Shown in pieces: positions 36,438 to 45,116 of a stretch of 64,000 nt of DNA (position 1 is its first letter; each line of letters begins with the position of its first letter). A program made the position numbers and the translations under genes. A model generated the notes under the pieces. The model ran no database searches and had not been told where the DNA came from. It worked only from the letters and a program-made list of their open reading frames with translations. This DNA is from an uncultured Allobosea sp. (GTDB lineage Bacteria; Pseudomonadota; Alphaproteobacteria; Rhizobiales; Beijerinckiaceae). The DNA is taken from contig NZ_CAMFJF010000001.1 of assembly GCF_945956895.1 (NCBI RefSeq), positions 124,001 to 188,000 of the forward strand. Direction: 5' to 3'.

Positions 36438-37913
36438 ATGTCGATTCAGTCTGCGTTCACCAGTCAGGCCACTGCCGACGCACCGGCCGCCCGGTCGCGC
36501 GCCGCTCAAACCGAGCAGCGCGAGGGCGGGGAAGTCTTCACGCTGCCCGAGACCGAGACCTCTGCCGCCGGAGCGAACAAGGCTGGCACGGCGGGGAAGG
36601 TGGCTGCTTCGGGCGAGGCCGGGGCGGCCAAGGACGCTGCCGAGCCGGTTGCCGATCCCGCCAAGATTCAGGCGCAAGGGAATGCATCTCAAACGGCCAT
36701 CGTGGCGGCTGTGCCCGTCGCGGCGCCCGCTGCGAGTGGCAAGCCTGCTCCGGATGCGACCGGGATCGCCTTCCTGATCGCAATGGCCGCTGCCCAGACT
36801 GGCACCCAGGCCGAAGTGACCGGCGAGGGGAAGGCGACGGAGTCGGGAGAGGTCGCAGGCGAGGTCCGCGAGGGCGCGGCGAAGAAAGACGGCAAGACAA
36901 CCTCAGAGGACAAAGGCGAGGCCGCCGCGGCGGTATCCGCTCCCGGGGCTGAAAATCAGGTTGTGACGACACCGGTGCCAGTCGTGCTCGTGCCTCCGGT
37001 GGTCTTGTCGCAGGGGCCGCTGCTGGCGGTCGATGCGGCTGCCGGTGAGGCCGTCGGCACCGTGTCGGCCGAGGGCGGAGCCAAGAAGGAAGCCGCGAAG
37101 CCGGCGCTTGCCGCTGCGACCGCAGGGCTACCGCTCATCACGACGTCGGCGCCGGAGCAGCCGCGGCCGGAAACCGCCCTGGCTGCCGACGGCAAGGGGG
37201 GGCAAGGCGGCGTCCATGCTGTCGGGGCAGCCGGGCAGGACTTCGCGGATATCGTGGCGAAGGCCGACCAGTCGGCTGCGGCCAGCGGCGCGCCGGCTCC
37301 CGCCGACGCAAAGGCGCTCGACGCCCTCCAGCAGCCGACGACGCCGTTCGACCTGTCGACCTTGCTGCAACAGGTCTCCGGGAAGGCCGGGCATGACCGT
37401 TTGCTCCAGCCGCTCGACCTAAATGCGGCGACGGGCGGCGCTCCCGGCGCCCCGGGGCAAGGTACGGCGAGTGGCCAGCCGACGCCGATCCATGTCGTGC
37501 CGATCGAGATCGGCCTGCGCGCTATGTCGGGCTCGCGGCAGTTCGACATCCGGCTCGACCCCGAGGAACTCGGCCGTGTCGACGTCAATCTGTCGATCTC
37601 CGACAAGGGCGAGGTCAGCGCCAAGCTGGTGGTGGACCGCGTCGAAACCCTGCATCTCCTCCAGCGCGATGCGCGCACGCTGGAGCGCGCCTTCGAGCAG
37701 GCGGGCTTGAAGCCGTCCGACGGCGGCGTGGACATCACCCTGCGCGACCCGTCCGATCAATCGGCCTTCCGCCAGAACCGCCAGCAGGACGAGGCGCCGC
37801 AGCGCCCGCGCCAACCGGGCGGTATCGAGCTCACCGAAGACGCCCCCCTTTCGATCGACCCCGTGCCGCAGCGCCGCCTCATCCGGCTCGGCGGCGTCGA
37901 TCTCAGCATCTGA
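36438..37913 (+). CDS. fliK: flagellar hook-length control protein
   Basis: FliK measures hook length and switches the export gate from hook to filament substrates. The 491-residue protein has a long low-complexity Ala/Gly/Pro/Glu-rich region (residues 10-350), typical of the ruler part. A compact C-terminal Flg_hook domain at about 365-440 follows (FDIRLDPEELGRVDVNLSIS, VSAKLVVDRVETLHLLQRD). The start ATG at 36438 is weakly supported by a ribosome site, and an upstream frame extension is rejected. A sigma-54 promoter lies just upstream. It is followed after 15 bases by flgD. Confidence 0.9.
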   Translation: MSIQSAFTSQATADAPAARSRAAQTEQREGGEVFTLPETETSAAGANKAGTAGKVAASGEAGAAKDAAEPVADPAKIQAQGNASQTAIVAAVPVAAPAASGKPAPDATGIAFLIAMAAAQTGTQAEVTGEGKATESGEVAGEVREGAAKKDGKTTSEDKGEAAAAVSAPGAENQVVTTPVPVVLVPPVVLSQGPLLAVDAAAGEAVGTVSAEGGAKKEAAKPALAAATAGLPLITTSAPEQPRPETALAADGKGGQGGVHAVGAAGQDFADIVAKADQSAAASGAPAPADAKALDALQQPTTPFDLSTLLQQVSGKAGHDRLLQPLDLNAATGGAPGAPGQGTASGQPTPIHVVPIEIGLRAMSGSRQFDIRLDPEELGRVDVNLSISDKGEVSAKLVVDRVETLHLLQRDARTLERAFEQAGLKPSDGGVDITLRDPSDQSAFRQNRQQDEAPQRPRQPGGIELTEDAPLSIDPVPQRRLIRLGGVDLSI

Positions 37914-37928
37914 ACGAGGACAAGCGCC

Positions 37929-38600
37929 ATGGCGGTTTCCGGCACATCAGGCACTTCCGGCACATCCGGCACCAGCAACAGTACGGTGACAGGCTCCACG
38001 AGCGGCATTGCCAACAATTTCGACCAGTTCCTGACGCTGCTGACGACGCAGCTCAAGAACCAGTCGCCGCTGGACCCGCTCGACACCAACCAGTTCACCC
38101 AGCAGCTCGTGCAGTTCGCCGGCGTCGAGCAGCAGCTCAAGACCAATGAGACGCTGGGCTCCCTGCTCAGCCTCAGCGCGGCGGGGACGGCGACGAACGC
38201 GGTCGGCTTCATCGGCTCCACGATCACGGCCGACGGCACCACGACCCGGCTCGCCAACGGCAAGGCCGACTGGAAGGTCAGCATGGCCTCGGCCGGCACC
38301 GCCACGATCACCATCAAGAATTCCAGCGGCAGCGTCGTCCAGACGATGACCCGGACGCTGACCGCTGGCGACCAGACCTTCAGCTGGGACGGCTCGACCT
38401 CGCTCGGCACCGCGGCGCCGGATGGCGAGTACAGCATTTCGATCGATGCCAAGAACGTCCTGGGCGAGAGCATCACGGCAAAGACGCAGGTCAGCGGCGT
38501 GGTCGACGGCGTCGATTTCACCTCGTCGATCCCGATGCTCAAGATCGGCTCGATCACGGTGCCGATCGACAAGGTCAAGAGCGTGGTGCGCAGCGATTGA
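37929..38600 (+). CDS. flgD: flagellar basal-body rod modification / hook capping protein
   Basis: FlgD caps the growing hook and guides FlgE polymerisation. The 223-residue protein has the conserved N-terminal export/capping region FDQFLTLLTTQLKNQSPLDPLDTNQFTQQLVQFAGVEQQLKTNETL. A FlgD Ig-like domain (about 110-190, TFSWDGSTSLGTAAPDGEYSI) follows. An SGT tripeptide repeat (residues 4-16) precedes the first domain. Fifteen bases separate it from fliK, so they share the sigma-54 promoter. Export is by the flagellar type III apparatus. Confidence 0.93.
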   Translation: MAVSGTSGTSGTSGTSNSTVTGSTSGIANNFDQFLTLLTTQLKNQSPLDPLDTNQFTQQLVQFAGVEQQLKTNETLGSLLSLSAAGTATNAVGFIGSTITADGTTTRLANGKADWKVSMASAGTATITIKNSSGSVVQTMTRTLTAGDQTFSWDGSTSLGTAAPDGEYSISIDAKNVLGESITAKTQVSGVVDGVDFTSSIPMLKIGSITVPIDKVKSVVRSD

Positions 38601-38608
38601 GCGCGGGC

Positions 38609-38613
38609 GAATC
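38609..38613. promoter_or_regulatory. GANTC (CcrM) site upstream of sciP
   Basis: GAATC, 95 bases before the sciP start and 27 bases upstream of the CtrA box. CcrM methylation of GANTC tunes cell-cycle promoters in alphaproteobacteria; a single site is suggestive only. Confidence 0.4.
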
Positions 38614-38639
38614 AGTCGTGGACATCCGAGGCGATCTTT

Positions 38640-38654
38640 TTAGCCAATTCTTAA
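38640..38654 (+). promoter_or_regulatory. CtrA box upstream of sciP
   Basis: TTAGCCAATTCTTAA fits TTAA-N7-TTAA with one mismatch. It lies 54 bases before the sciP start, where a CtrA-activated promoter would be expected; Caulobacter sciP is CtrA-activated. Confidence 0.6.
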
Positions 38655-38707
38655 AGCCGCCCGCCTATGCTGCCCTCAGTAGCTCTGTTGAGTTGTGTGA
38701 GAGTACC

Positions 38708-38983
38708 ATGACCGAGCCATTGCGACCGCGGGTGAAGTACGTGATCGGACCGGACGGAAGTCCGCTGACGATCGCGGACCTGCCCCCGATGAATACCAGG
38801 CGCTGGGTCATCCGGCGGAAGGCCGAGGTGGTGGCTGCCGTGCGCGGCGGGCTGCTCAGCCTCGAAGAGGCGTGCCAGCGCTATACGCTGACCGTCGACG
38901 AGTTCCTGAGCTGGCAGATGTCGATCGACCAGCACGGCCTCGCCGGCCTGCGGACGACCCGGATCCAGCACTACCGCCAGTAA
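38708..38983 (+). CDS. sciP: CtrA inhibitor SciP (DUF1153)
   Basis: SciP is a small helix-turn-helix protein that binds CtrA and blocks its activation of transcription in G1. The 91-residue product is nearly identical to Caulobacter SciP in KYVIGPDGSPLTIADLPP, TRRWVIRRKAEVVAAVRGGLL and SLEEACQRYTLTVDEFLSWQ. The upstream 37 in-frame codons are intergenic. It has a CtrA box and a GANTC site upstream and a strong terminator downstream, so it is a single-gene unit embedded in the flagellar cluster, as in other alphaproteobacteria. Confidence 0.97.
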   Translation: MTEPLRPRVKYVIGPDGSPLTIADLPPMNTRRWVIRRKAEVVAAVRGGLLSLEEACQRYTLTVDEFLSWQMSIDQHGLAGLRTTRIQHYRQ

Positions 38984-39008
38984 GAAGCAGATATTCTCGT
39001 TTCTTTTC

Positions 39009-39041
39009 AAAGGCGTCGGCCCGAACAGGGCCGGCGCCTTT
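39009..39041 (+). terminator. terminator after sciP
   Basis: Stem AAAGGCGTCGGCCC / GGGCCGGCGCCTTT with one G-T pair around GAACA, 25 bases after the sciP stop. It separates sciP from the fliF operon. Confidence 0.8.
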
Positions 39042-39093
39042 GGCGTTTGCGCGGCAGGGTCGGCCAGAAAGTTTAACGAAGCGTCCCCAAAAA

Positions 39094-39109
39094 TTAACCA
39101 GCCGCTAAC
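39094..39109 (+). promoter_or_regulatory. CtrA box upstream of fliF
   Basis: TTAACCAGCCGCTAAC matches TTAA-N7-TTAAC with one mismatch. It lies 77 bases before the chosen fliF start. CtrA directly activates fliF in Caulobacter. Confidence 0.6.
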
Positions 39110-39185
39110 CATGGACTGGGAAAAACTTGCCTAGTGGGGCGGGCAGGTGTGCCGCCCCCTGCGATTCTGTGGGACGGATGGCGGC

Positions 39186-40883
39186 GTGAACGGCCTGATC
39201 GAGCAGTTTGCCAAATTCGGAGCGGCGCGCCTGGCGGCCATGCTGGCCGTCACACTGGTGCTCGTCGGCTTCTTCGGCTTCGTGATGCTGCGGATGTCCC
39301 AGCCGGCGATGAGCGTGCTGTTCTCGGATCTGGGCAGCCAGGACGTCAGCGCCATCCTCAAGGATCTCGACGCGCGCGGCATCAAGTACGAATTGCGCGG
39401 CGACGGCCAGACGGTCCTGGTGCCGAAGGCCGATGTGCCGCGGTTGCGCCTCGACCTCGCGGGCAAGGGCATCCCGGCCGGCGGAGGCGTCGGCTACGAG
39501 ATCTTCGACAAGGGCGACGCCTTCTCCTCGACCAGCTTCGTCCAGAACATCAATCATCTCCGCGCGCTCGAGGGCGAACTGTCGCGCACCATCCGCTCGA
39601 TCGGCCGGGTGCAGTCGGCGCGCGTCCATCTCGTCATTCCCGAGCGGCGCCTGTTCGAGCGCGACCGCGAGCCGCCGCGCGCCTCGATCGCGCTCAAGCT
39701 CGCCGGCGATCTCGATGCCGCGCAGGTCCGGGCCGTGCGCCATCTCGTCGCCTCGGCCGTCGACGGACTGAAGCCGGAGCGGGTCTCGATCGTCGACGAG
39801 CGCGGCCGGCTCCTGGCGGACGGCGCGCAGAGCGACCAGGGCTTGATCGGGCTCGGCATCGAGGAGCGCCAGACCGCGATCGAGAAGCGCATCAAGTCTC
39901 AGGTCGAGGATATCGTCGCCAGCGTCGTCGGCTATGGCCGGGCGCGGGTGCAGGTCTCGGCCGCGCTCGACACCAACCGCGTCGAGAGCCGTTCCGAGAG
40001 CTACGATCCGGAAAGCCGGGTCCTGCGCTCCAGCCAGAACCGCACGGAGGCTTCGACCACGACCGAAGGCGGCAACGGCACGGTCACCGTCGGCAACGAA
40101 CTGCCGGGCGCCCAGCAGACGCAAGGCGCCCAGCAGAACCAGCGCGAGAACTCCTCGAAGAACGAGGAGGTCGCCAATTACGAGATCTCGCGCACCACCC
40201 GCACCGAGGTGCTGGAGGGCGGGCGGGTCAAGAAGCTCTCGGTCGCGGTCCTCGTCGACGGCAACTATACCCGCAGCCCGGCCGGCGAATTGTCCTATCA
40301 GCCGCGTAACAACGAGGAACTGGAGCGCATCGGCGAGCTCGTGCGCACCGCCGTCGGCTTCGACCAGGGCCGTGGCGACAAGGTCGAGGTCGTCAACCTG
40401 CGCTTCGCCGAGGCGCCGCCGCCGCCGGCCGATCTCGCCGAGCAGACGCTGCTGCAGCAGCTCACCTCCTTCACCAGGGAGGACCTCGTTCGCTTCGCCG
40501 AGCTCGCCGTCATCTCGCTGCTGACCGTGATCGTGCTGATGACGGTGGTGCGCCCGCTGCTGAAGCAGGTTCTGGCTTCCGACAACAGCAATATCCGGGC
40601 GATCCCCTCCTTCATGCTCAACGGCGGCGTTGCCTTGGCCGGTCCCGCTGGTGCGACCGGCGACCCGGCCGGCAGCACGCGGGCGTTGACGGTCGGTCCC
40701 GATGGCGAGCCGCTACCTGTCGATGTGGACGCCCCCGCTTCCGAGCGGATGCTGGCAATCGCGCAGGTCAAGGGGCAGCTCAAGGCGCAGTCCGTGGAAA
40801 AGATCGGGGCTCTGGTCTCACAGAATCCGGCCGACTCGGTCGCGGTGCTGCGGAGCTGGATCCACGAGAAGTCCGCCGCGTGA
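39186..40883 (+). CDS. fliF: flagellar MS-ring protein
   Basis: FliF forms the membrane ring on which the flagellar motor and export gate assemble. The 565-residue protein has a first helix (about 14-36, MLAVTLVLVGFFGFVML), ring-building domains (MSVLFSDLGSQDVSAILKDLDARGIKYEL; NHLRALEGELSRTIRSIGRVQSARVHLVIPER), a disordered middle and a second helix near 440. The C-terminal cytoplasmic tail for FliG ends SWIHEKSAA. GTG at 39186 (NGLIEQFAKFG) is preferred; an ATG 13 codons earlier adds an unlikely MCRPLRF start. It heads fliF-fliG-fliH-fliN-flbD. Confidence 0.93.
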   Translation: MNGLIEQFAKFGAARLAAMLAVTLVLVGFFGFVMLRMSQPAMSVLFSDLGSQDVSAILKDLDARGIKYELRGDGQTVLVPKADVPRLRLDLAGKGIPAGGGVGYEIFDKGDAFSSTSFVQNINHLRALEGELSRTIRSIGRVQSARVHLVIPERRLFERDREPPRASIALKLAGDLDAAQVRAVRHLVASAVDGLKPERVSIVDERGRLLADGAQSDQGLIGLGIEERQTAIEKRIKSQVEDIVASVVGYGRARVQVSAALDTNRVESRSESYDPESRVLRSSQNRTEASTTTEGGNGTVTVGNELPGAQQTQGAQQNQRENSSKNEEVANYEISRTTRTEVLEGGRVKKLSVAVLVDGNYTRSPAGELSYQPRNNEELERIGELVRTAVGFDQGRGDKVEVVNLRFAEAPPPPADLAEQTLLQQLTSFTREDLVRFAELAVISLLTVIVLMTVVRPLLKQVLASDNSNIRAIPSFMLNGGVALAGPAGATGDPAGSTRALTVGPDGEPLPVDVDAPASERMLAIAQVKGQLKAQSVEKIGALVSQNPADSVAVLRSWIHEKSAA

Positions 40884-40897
40884 CGGGGCGCTGAGAC

Positions 40898-41977
40898 ATG
40901 GCCGAGACCCGATCCATCGCGACGCGGAACCCTGGCTTGCCGGATGCCATCGAGGGCGGCGGCTTCGGCGTGACCAGTGTCGCCGAGATGACTGGCCCGC
41001 AGCGCGCTGCCGTCATCCTGCTCGTGCTGGGCGAAGATCACGGCCGCGCGATCTGGAAGGAATTCGACGACGACGAGATCCGCATCATCACGCGCGCCAT
41101 GGCCGAGCTCGGCACCGTCGATGCCGACGAGGTCGAACGCCTGATGCTCGATTTCGTCGGCAAGCTTTCCAGCGCCGGCGCGATCACGGGTTCGTTCGAC
41201 CGCACGATCTCGCTGCTCGAGAAGATCCTGCCGACCGATCAGGTCGCGCTGATCATGGAGGAGATCCGCGGGCCTGCCGGCCGCAACATGTGGCAGAAGC
41301 TCGGCAATATCGACGCTGTCGTGCTCGCGAACTTCCTCAAGAACGAGTATCCGCAAACCATCGCGGTCATCCTGTCGAAGATCCGGGCCGAGCATGCCGC
41401 CAACGTTTTGCGCAACCTGCCGAACGAGCTCTCGATCGAGGTCGTCGGGCGCATGCTGCGGCTGGAATCGGTGCAGAAGGAAGCGCTCGACCATATCGAG
41501 AACACGCTGCGTACCGAATTCGTCTCGACGCTGACCCAGACGCGCCGGCGCGACCCGCACGAGATGATGGCCGAGATCTTCAACGGCTTCGACCGGCAAA
41601 CCGAGATACGCTTCCTTTCGGCGCTGGATGCCTCGAACCAGGAGTCGGCCGAGCGCATCCGCGCCCTGATGTTCACCTTCGAGGACCTTGCCAAGCTCGA
41701 TCCGGCTGGCCTCCAGACGCTGGTGAGCCAGGCCGACAAGGACACGCTGGCGCGCGCGCTCAAGGGCGCCAGCCAGTCGATGCGGGAGTTCTTCTTCGGG
41801 GCGATGTCGCAGCGCGCCTCCAAGGTCATGCAGGACGATATGGAAGGCCTTGGCCCCTTGCGGCTCAAGGAAGTCGACGAGGCGCAGACCAAGCTCGTGC
41901 AACTGACCAAGGACCTGGCCGACAGGGGCGAGATCGTGCTGTCCAAGGGCAGCGCCGACGACGAGTTGGTGTACTGA
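40898..41977 (+). CDS. fliG: flagellar motor switch protein FliG
   Basis: FliG is the rotor protein that contacts the stator and transmits torque. The 359-residue product has an N-terminal FliF-binding domain (MTGPQRAAVILLVLGEDHGRAIWKEF). The middle domain contains YPQTIAVILSKIRAEHAANVL with the EHPQ-equivalent NEYPQ. The C-terminal torque domain has MFTFEDLAKLDPAGLQTLVSQADKDTLARALKG, with the charged residues that face the stator. It starts 14 bases after fliF and ends one base before fliH, so the genes are tightly coupled. Confidence 0.96.
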   Translation: MAETRSIATRNPGLPDAIEGGGFGVTSVAEMTGPQRAAVILLVLGEDHGRAIWKEFDDDEIRIITRAMAELGTVDADEVERLMLDFVGKLSSAGAITGSFDRTISLLEKILPTDQVALIMEEIRGPAGRNMWQKLGNIDAVVLANFLKNEYPQTIAVILSKIRAEHAANVLRNLPNELSIEVVGRMLRLESVQKEALDHIENTLRTEFVSTLTQTRRRDPHEMMAEIFNGFDRQTEIRFLSALDASNQESAERIRALMFTFEDLAKLDPAGLQTLVSQADKDTLARALKGASQSMREFFFGAMSQRASKVMQDDMEGLGPLRLKEVDEAQTKLVQLTKDLADRGEIVLSKGSADDELVY

Positions 41978-41978
41978 G

Positions 41979-42563
41979 ATGGCTTCCGCGACAAAATTCA
42001 TGTTCGGCACGGATTTTCGCGAAGGCAGCCGCAAGGCGGCCGGCGAGGCCGAACTCGCTGCCGCCCGCGCGGAGGGCTTTCATGCCGGGGTCGAGCAGGC
42101 GCATCGCGAGGCGCAAGGCCAGCTCGCTGGCCTGACCGGACAGCTCGCGCGTTCGGCCGAGCGGCTGTTCGCGCAGGAGGCGGCTCGCGCCGCCGCAATC
42201 GAGGAACATGCGGCGCATGTCGCGATCGCGACGGCGAAGGCGCTGGCCGGGGCGGCGCTCGCCGAGAAGCCGCTGGCGGCTCTGGAAGGGGCCATCCGCG
42301 AGTGCCTGAGCCACGCCCGAACGGCGCCGCATCTGGTGCTGCGCGTCCATGAGAGCGTGGTCGAGCCCGCTGAGGAGCTGGTCCGCAAGCTTGCGGCCGA
42401 GCACGGCTTCACCGGCAAGCTGATCGTGCTCGGGCAGCCTGACATCACGCCCGGCGACGGGCGCATCGAATGGGCGGAGGGCGGCTTCGTCCTCGACAGC
42501 CAGCAACTCACGGCTCTGGTCGAACAGGCGGTCGCGCGCGTGTTCGGCCACGGCCAATCATAA
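41979..42563 (+). CDS. fliH: flagellar assembly protein FliH-like
   Basis: FliH regulates the export ATPase FliI and links it to the C-ring. The 194-residue protein is helical, with an Ala/Glu/Gln-rich coiled-coil (about 15-80, EAELAAARAEGFHAGVEQAHREAQ) typical of FliH. A C-terminal globular part follows with DGRIEWAEGGFVLDSQQL, matching the FliH/YscL end (D.R.EW..GG). The ATG follows the fliG stop by one base. Sequence conservation in this family is low, so the call rests on the C-terminal motif and position. Confidence 0.88.
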   Translation: MASATKFMFGTDFREGSRKAAGEAELAAARAEGFHAGVEQAHREAQGQLAGLTGQLARSAERLFAQEAARAAAIEEHAAHVAIATAKALAGAALAEKPLAALEGAIRECLSHARTAPHLVLRVHESVVEPAEELVRKLAAEHGFTGKLIVLGQPDITPGDGRIEWAEGGFVLDSQQLTALVEQAVARVFGHGQS

Positions 42564-42574
42564 AGGTCTGCGCC

Positions 42575-42925
42575 ATGAGCCAGGAGAACGATCTCAACCT
42601 GCCACCGCTGAACCAGGCCGACCTGTCCTTCGACCATGGCGACATGTCCGTTGCGCGCTCGGGCTCGGTGCCGGTGAAGACGGCCGAGGACCTCGAGCAG
42701 GTCTTCGATGTGCCGGTCACCGTTTCCGCCGTGCTCGGCTCCTCGAAGGTCGCGGTCGGCGACCTGCTCCAGATCGTGCCGGGCGCAGTGCTCGAACTCG
42801 ACCGGCGCGTCGGGGAGGCCATCGACATCTTCGTCAACGAGCGGCTGGTCGCGCGCGGGGAAGTCGTCGTCGTCGAGGACCGGCTCGGCGTGACCATGAC
42901 GGAAATCATCAAGGCGGACCGGTGA
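42575..42925 (+). CDS. fliN: flagellar motor switch protein FliN
   Basis: FliN forms the lower part of the C-ring and takes part in switching and export docking. The 116-residue protein has a variable N-terminus and the SpoA domain FDVPVTVSAVLGSSKVAVGDLLQIVPGAVLELDRRVGEAIDIFVNERLVARGEVVVVEDRLGVTMTEI. AAAGG lies nine bases upstream of the ATG at 42575; the longer frame overlaps fliH and is rejected. It is 11 bases after fliH and 44 before flbD. Confidence 0.96.
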   Translation: MSQENDLNLPPLNQADLSFDHGDMSVARSGSVPVKTAEDLEQVFDVPVTVSAVLGSSKVAVGDLLQIVPGAVLELDRRVGEAIDIFVNERLVARGEVVVVEDRLGVTMTEIIKADR

Positions 42926-42969
42926 CGGCCCGCCTACTGATCAGCACGACAAGCAGAAGGACCTGAGCC

Positions 42970-44334
<1,365 letters not shown>

Positions 44335-44346
44335 CCCGAGAGCCGA

Positions 44347-44661
44347 TCAATAGTAGCGCCTACGGTAGTAGTAGCGCGGCCGGGCATAATAGCGCGGGCG
44401 GTAGTAGTAGCGCGGGCGCGCGTAGTAGCGGGGACGGGCATAATAGCGCGGCCGGCGGTAGTAATAGTACTGGCTGAATTCGGCGTCGGTCTTGTCGAGC
44501 GCCTCCTTCGTTTCGGCGGTCACGGCCTCTTCGCCCTTCGCGGGCTTGGCGTCCGGCAGCGGAACCAGCTTGGGCTGGGCCGCTTCGGCGGCGGCGATGC
44601 CGCCCATGCCGGCTGCGGCGAAGCCACCGACCAGTGTCATCAGGAATGAACGTCTGTCCAC
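44347..44661 (-). CDS. small Tat-signal protein with Tyr/Arg-rich repeat tail
   Basis: The 104-residue protein starts at a GTG preceded by CTGGAGG. It carries a twin-arginine signal (DRRSFLMTLVGGFAAAGMGG), a short acidic middle (about 30-62) and a roughly 40-residue tail of repeated RPRYYA / RPRYYY units ending RRRYY. The DNA tail is a set of imperfect tandem repeats. Tat export followed by a highly basic aromatic tail suggests binding to a cell-surface polymer such as peptidoglycan, LPS or the filament (inference). It is convergent with flbD and lies beside flhA. No family recognised. Confidence 0.75.
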   Translation of the reverse strand: MDRRSFLMTLVGGFAAAGMGGIAAAEAAQPKLVPLPDAKPAKGEEAVTAETKEALDKTDAEFSQYYYYRRPRYYARPRYYARPRYYYRPRYYARPRYYYRRRYY

Positions 44662-44796
44662 GACGGCCTCCAGGCTGTTGTTACCACATCTCCCAAGGCA
44701 TTCTTAGAGAGGGAATGCCGGCAGGGAATAATGCATTTAAATGATGCTTTGTTCCATTCGATCCGCTTTCGTGCGCTATGATTAAAAGCTTCACGA

Positions 44797-45021
44797 TCAA
44801 TCCACCGCGTTGAGCGGTCTCGCGACGCTTTCGAGCGGTTTGCGTTCGGCCGGAAACGCGAAGCGCGCGGCAATGGCCGCCGCAGCCAGCATCTGTGCCG
44901 CGCCCAGCAGATAGCCGCCGAAGACGCTGCCGCGCGTATGGCGTTGGGTGGCAAGGACCTCCGGCCGATAAGGTTCCGATGGAGCATTCGGGGACAGGTT
45001 GCCGAGGCCCGGCTTAACCAA
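44797..45021 (-). CDS. doubtful hypothetical protein (74 aa, TTG start)
   Basis: The frame has codon use like real genes and one hydrophobic segment (GYLLGAAQMLAAAAIAARFAF). It begins at a TTG with only a weak ribosome site, inside the CtrA box of flhA. It fills part of the 455-base gap between the Tyr/Arg protein and flhA. The remaining part (44690-44795) is AT-rich and shows no gene. Treat as provisional. Confidence 0.3.
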   Translation of the reverse strand: MVKPGLGNLSPNAPSEPYRPEVLATQRHTRGSVFGGYLLGAAQMLAAAAIAARFAFPAERKPLESVARPLNAVD

Positions 45022-45029
45022 TCGTTCAC
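45014..45029 (+). promoter_or_regulatory. CtrA box upstream of flhA
   Basis: TTAACCAATCGTTCAC matches TTAA-N7-TTAAC with one mismatch, 88 bases before the flhA start. Class II flagellar genes such as flhA are direct CtrA targets in Caulobacter. Confidence 0.55.
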
Positions 45030-45116
45030 CATAGGCCCGGCAAGAATTGCCGAGCTGCGCCCTGCTTCGGGGCGCATCCTGTCATGGACAGGTAACGGCG
45101 TGGGGCGGAACGGTCG

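Noticed and set aside
44347-44470. CRISPR-like or VNTR array in the Tyr/Arg protein gene
   Set aside because: The repeats are short, imperfect, contiguous and in frame, encoding RPRYYA units; there are no spacers.
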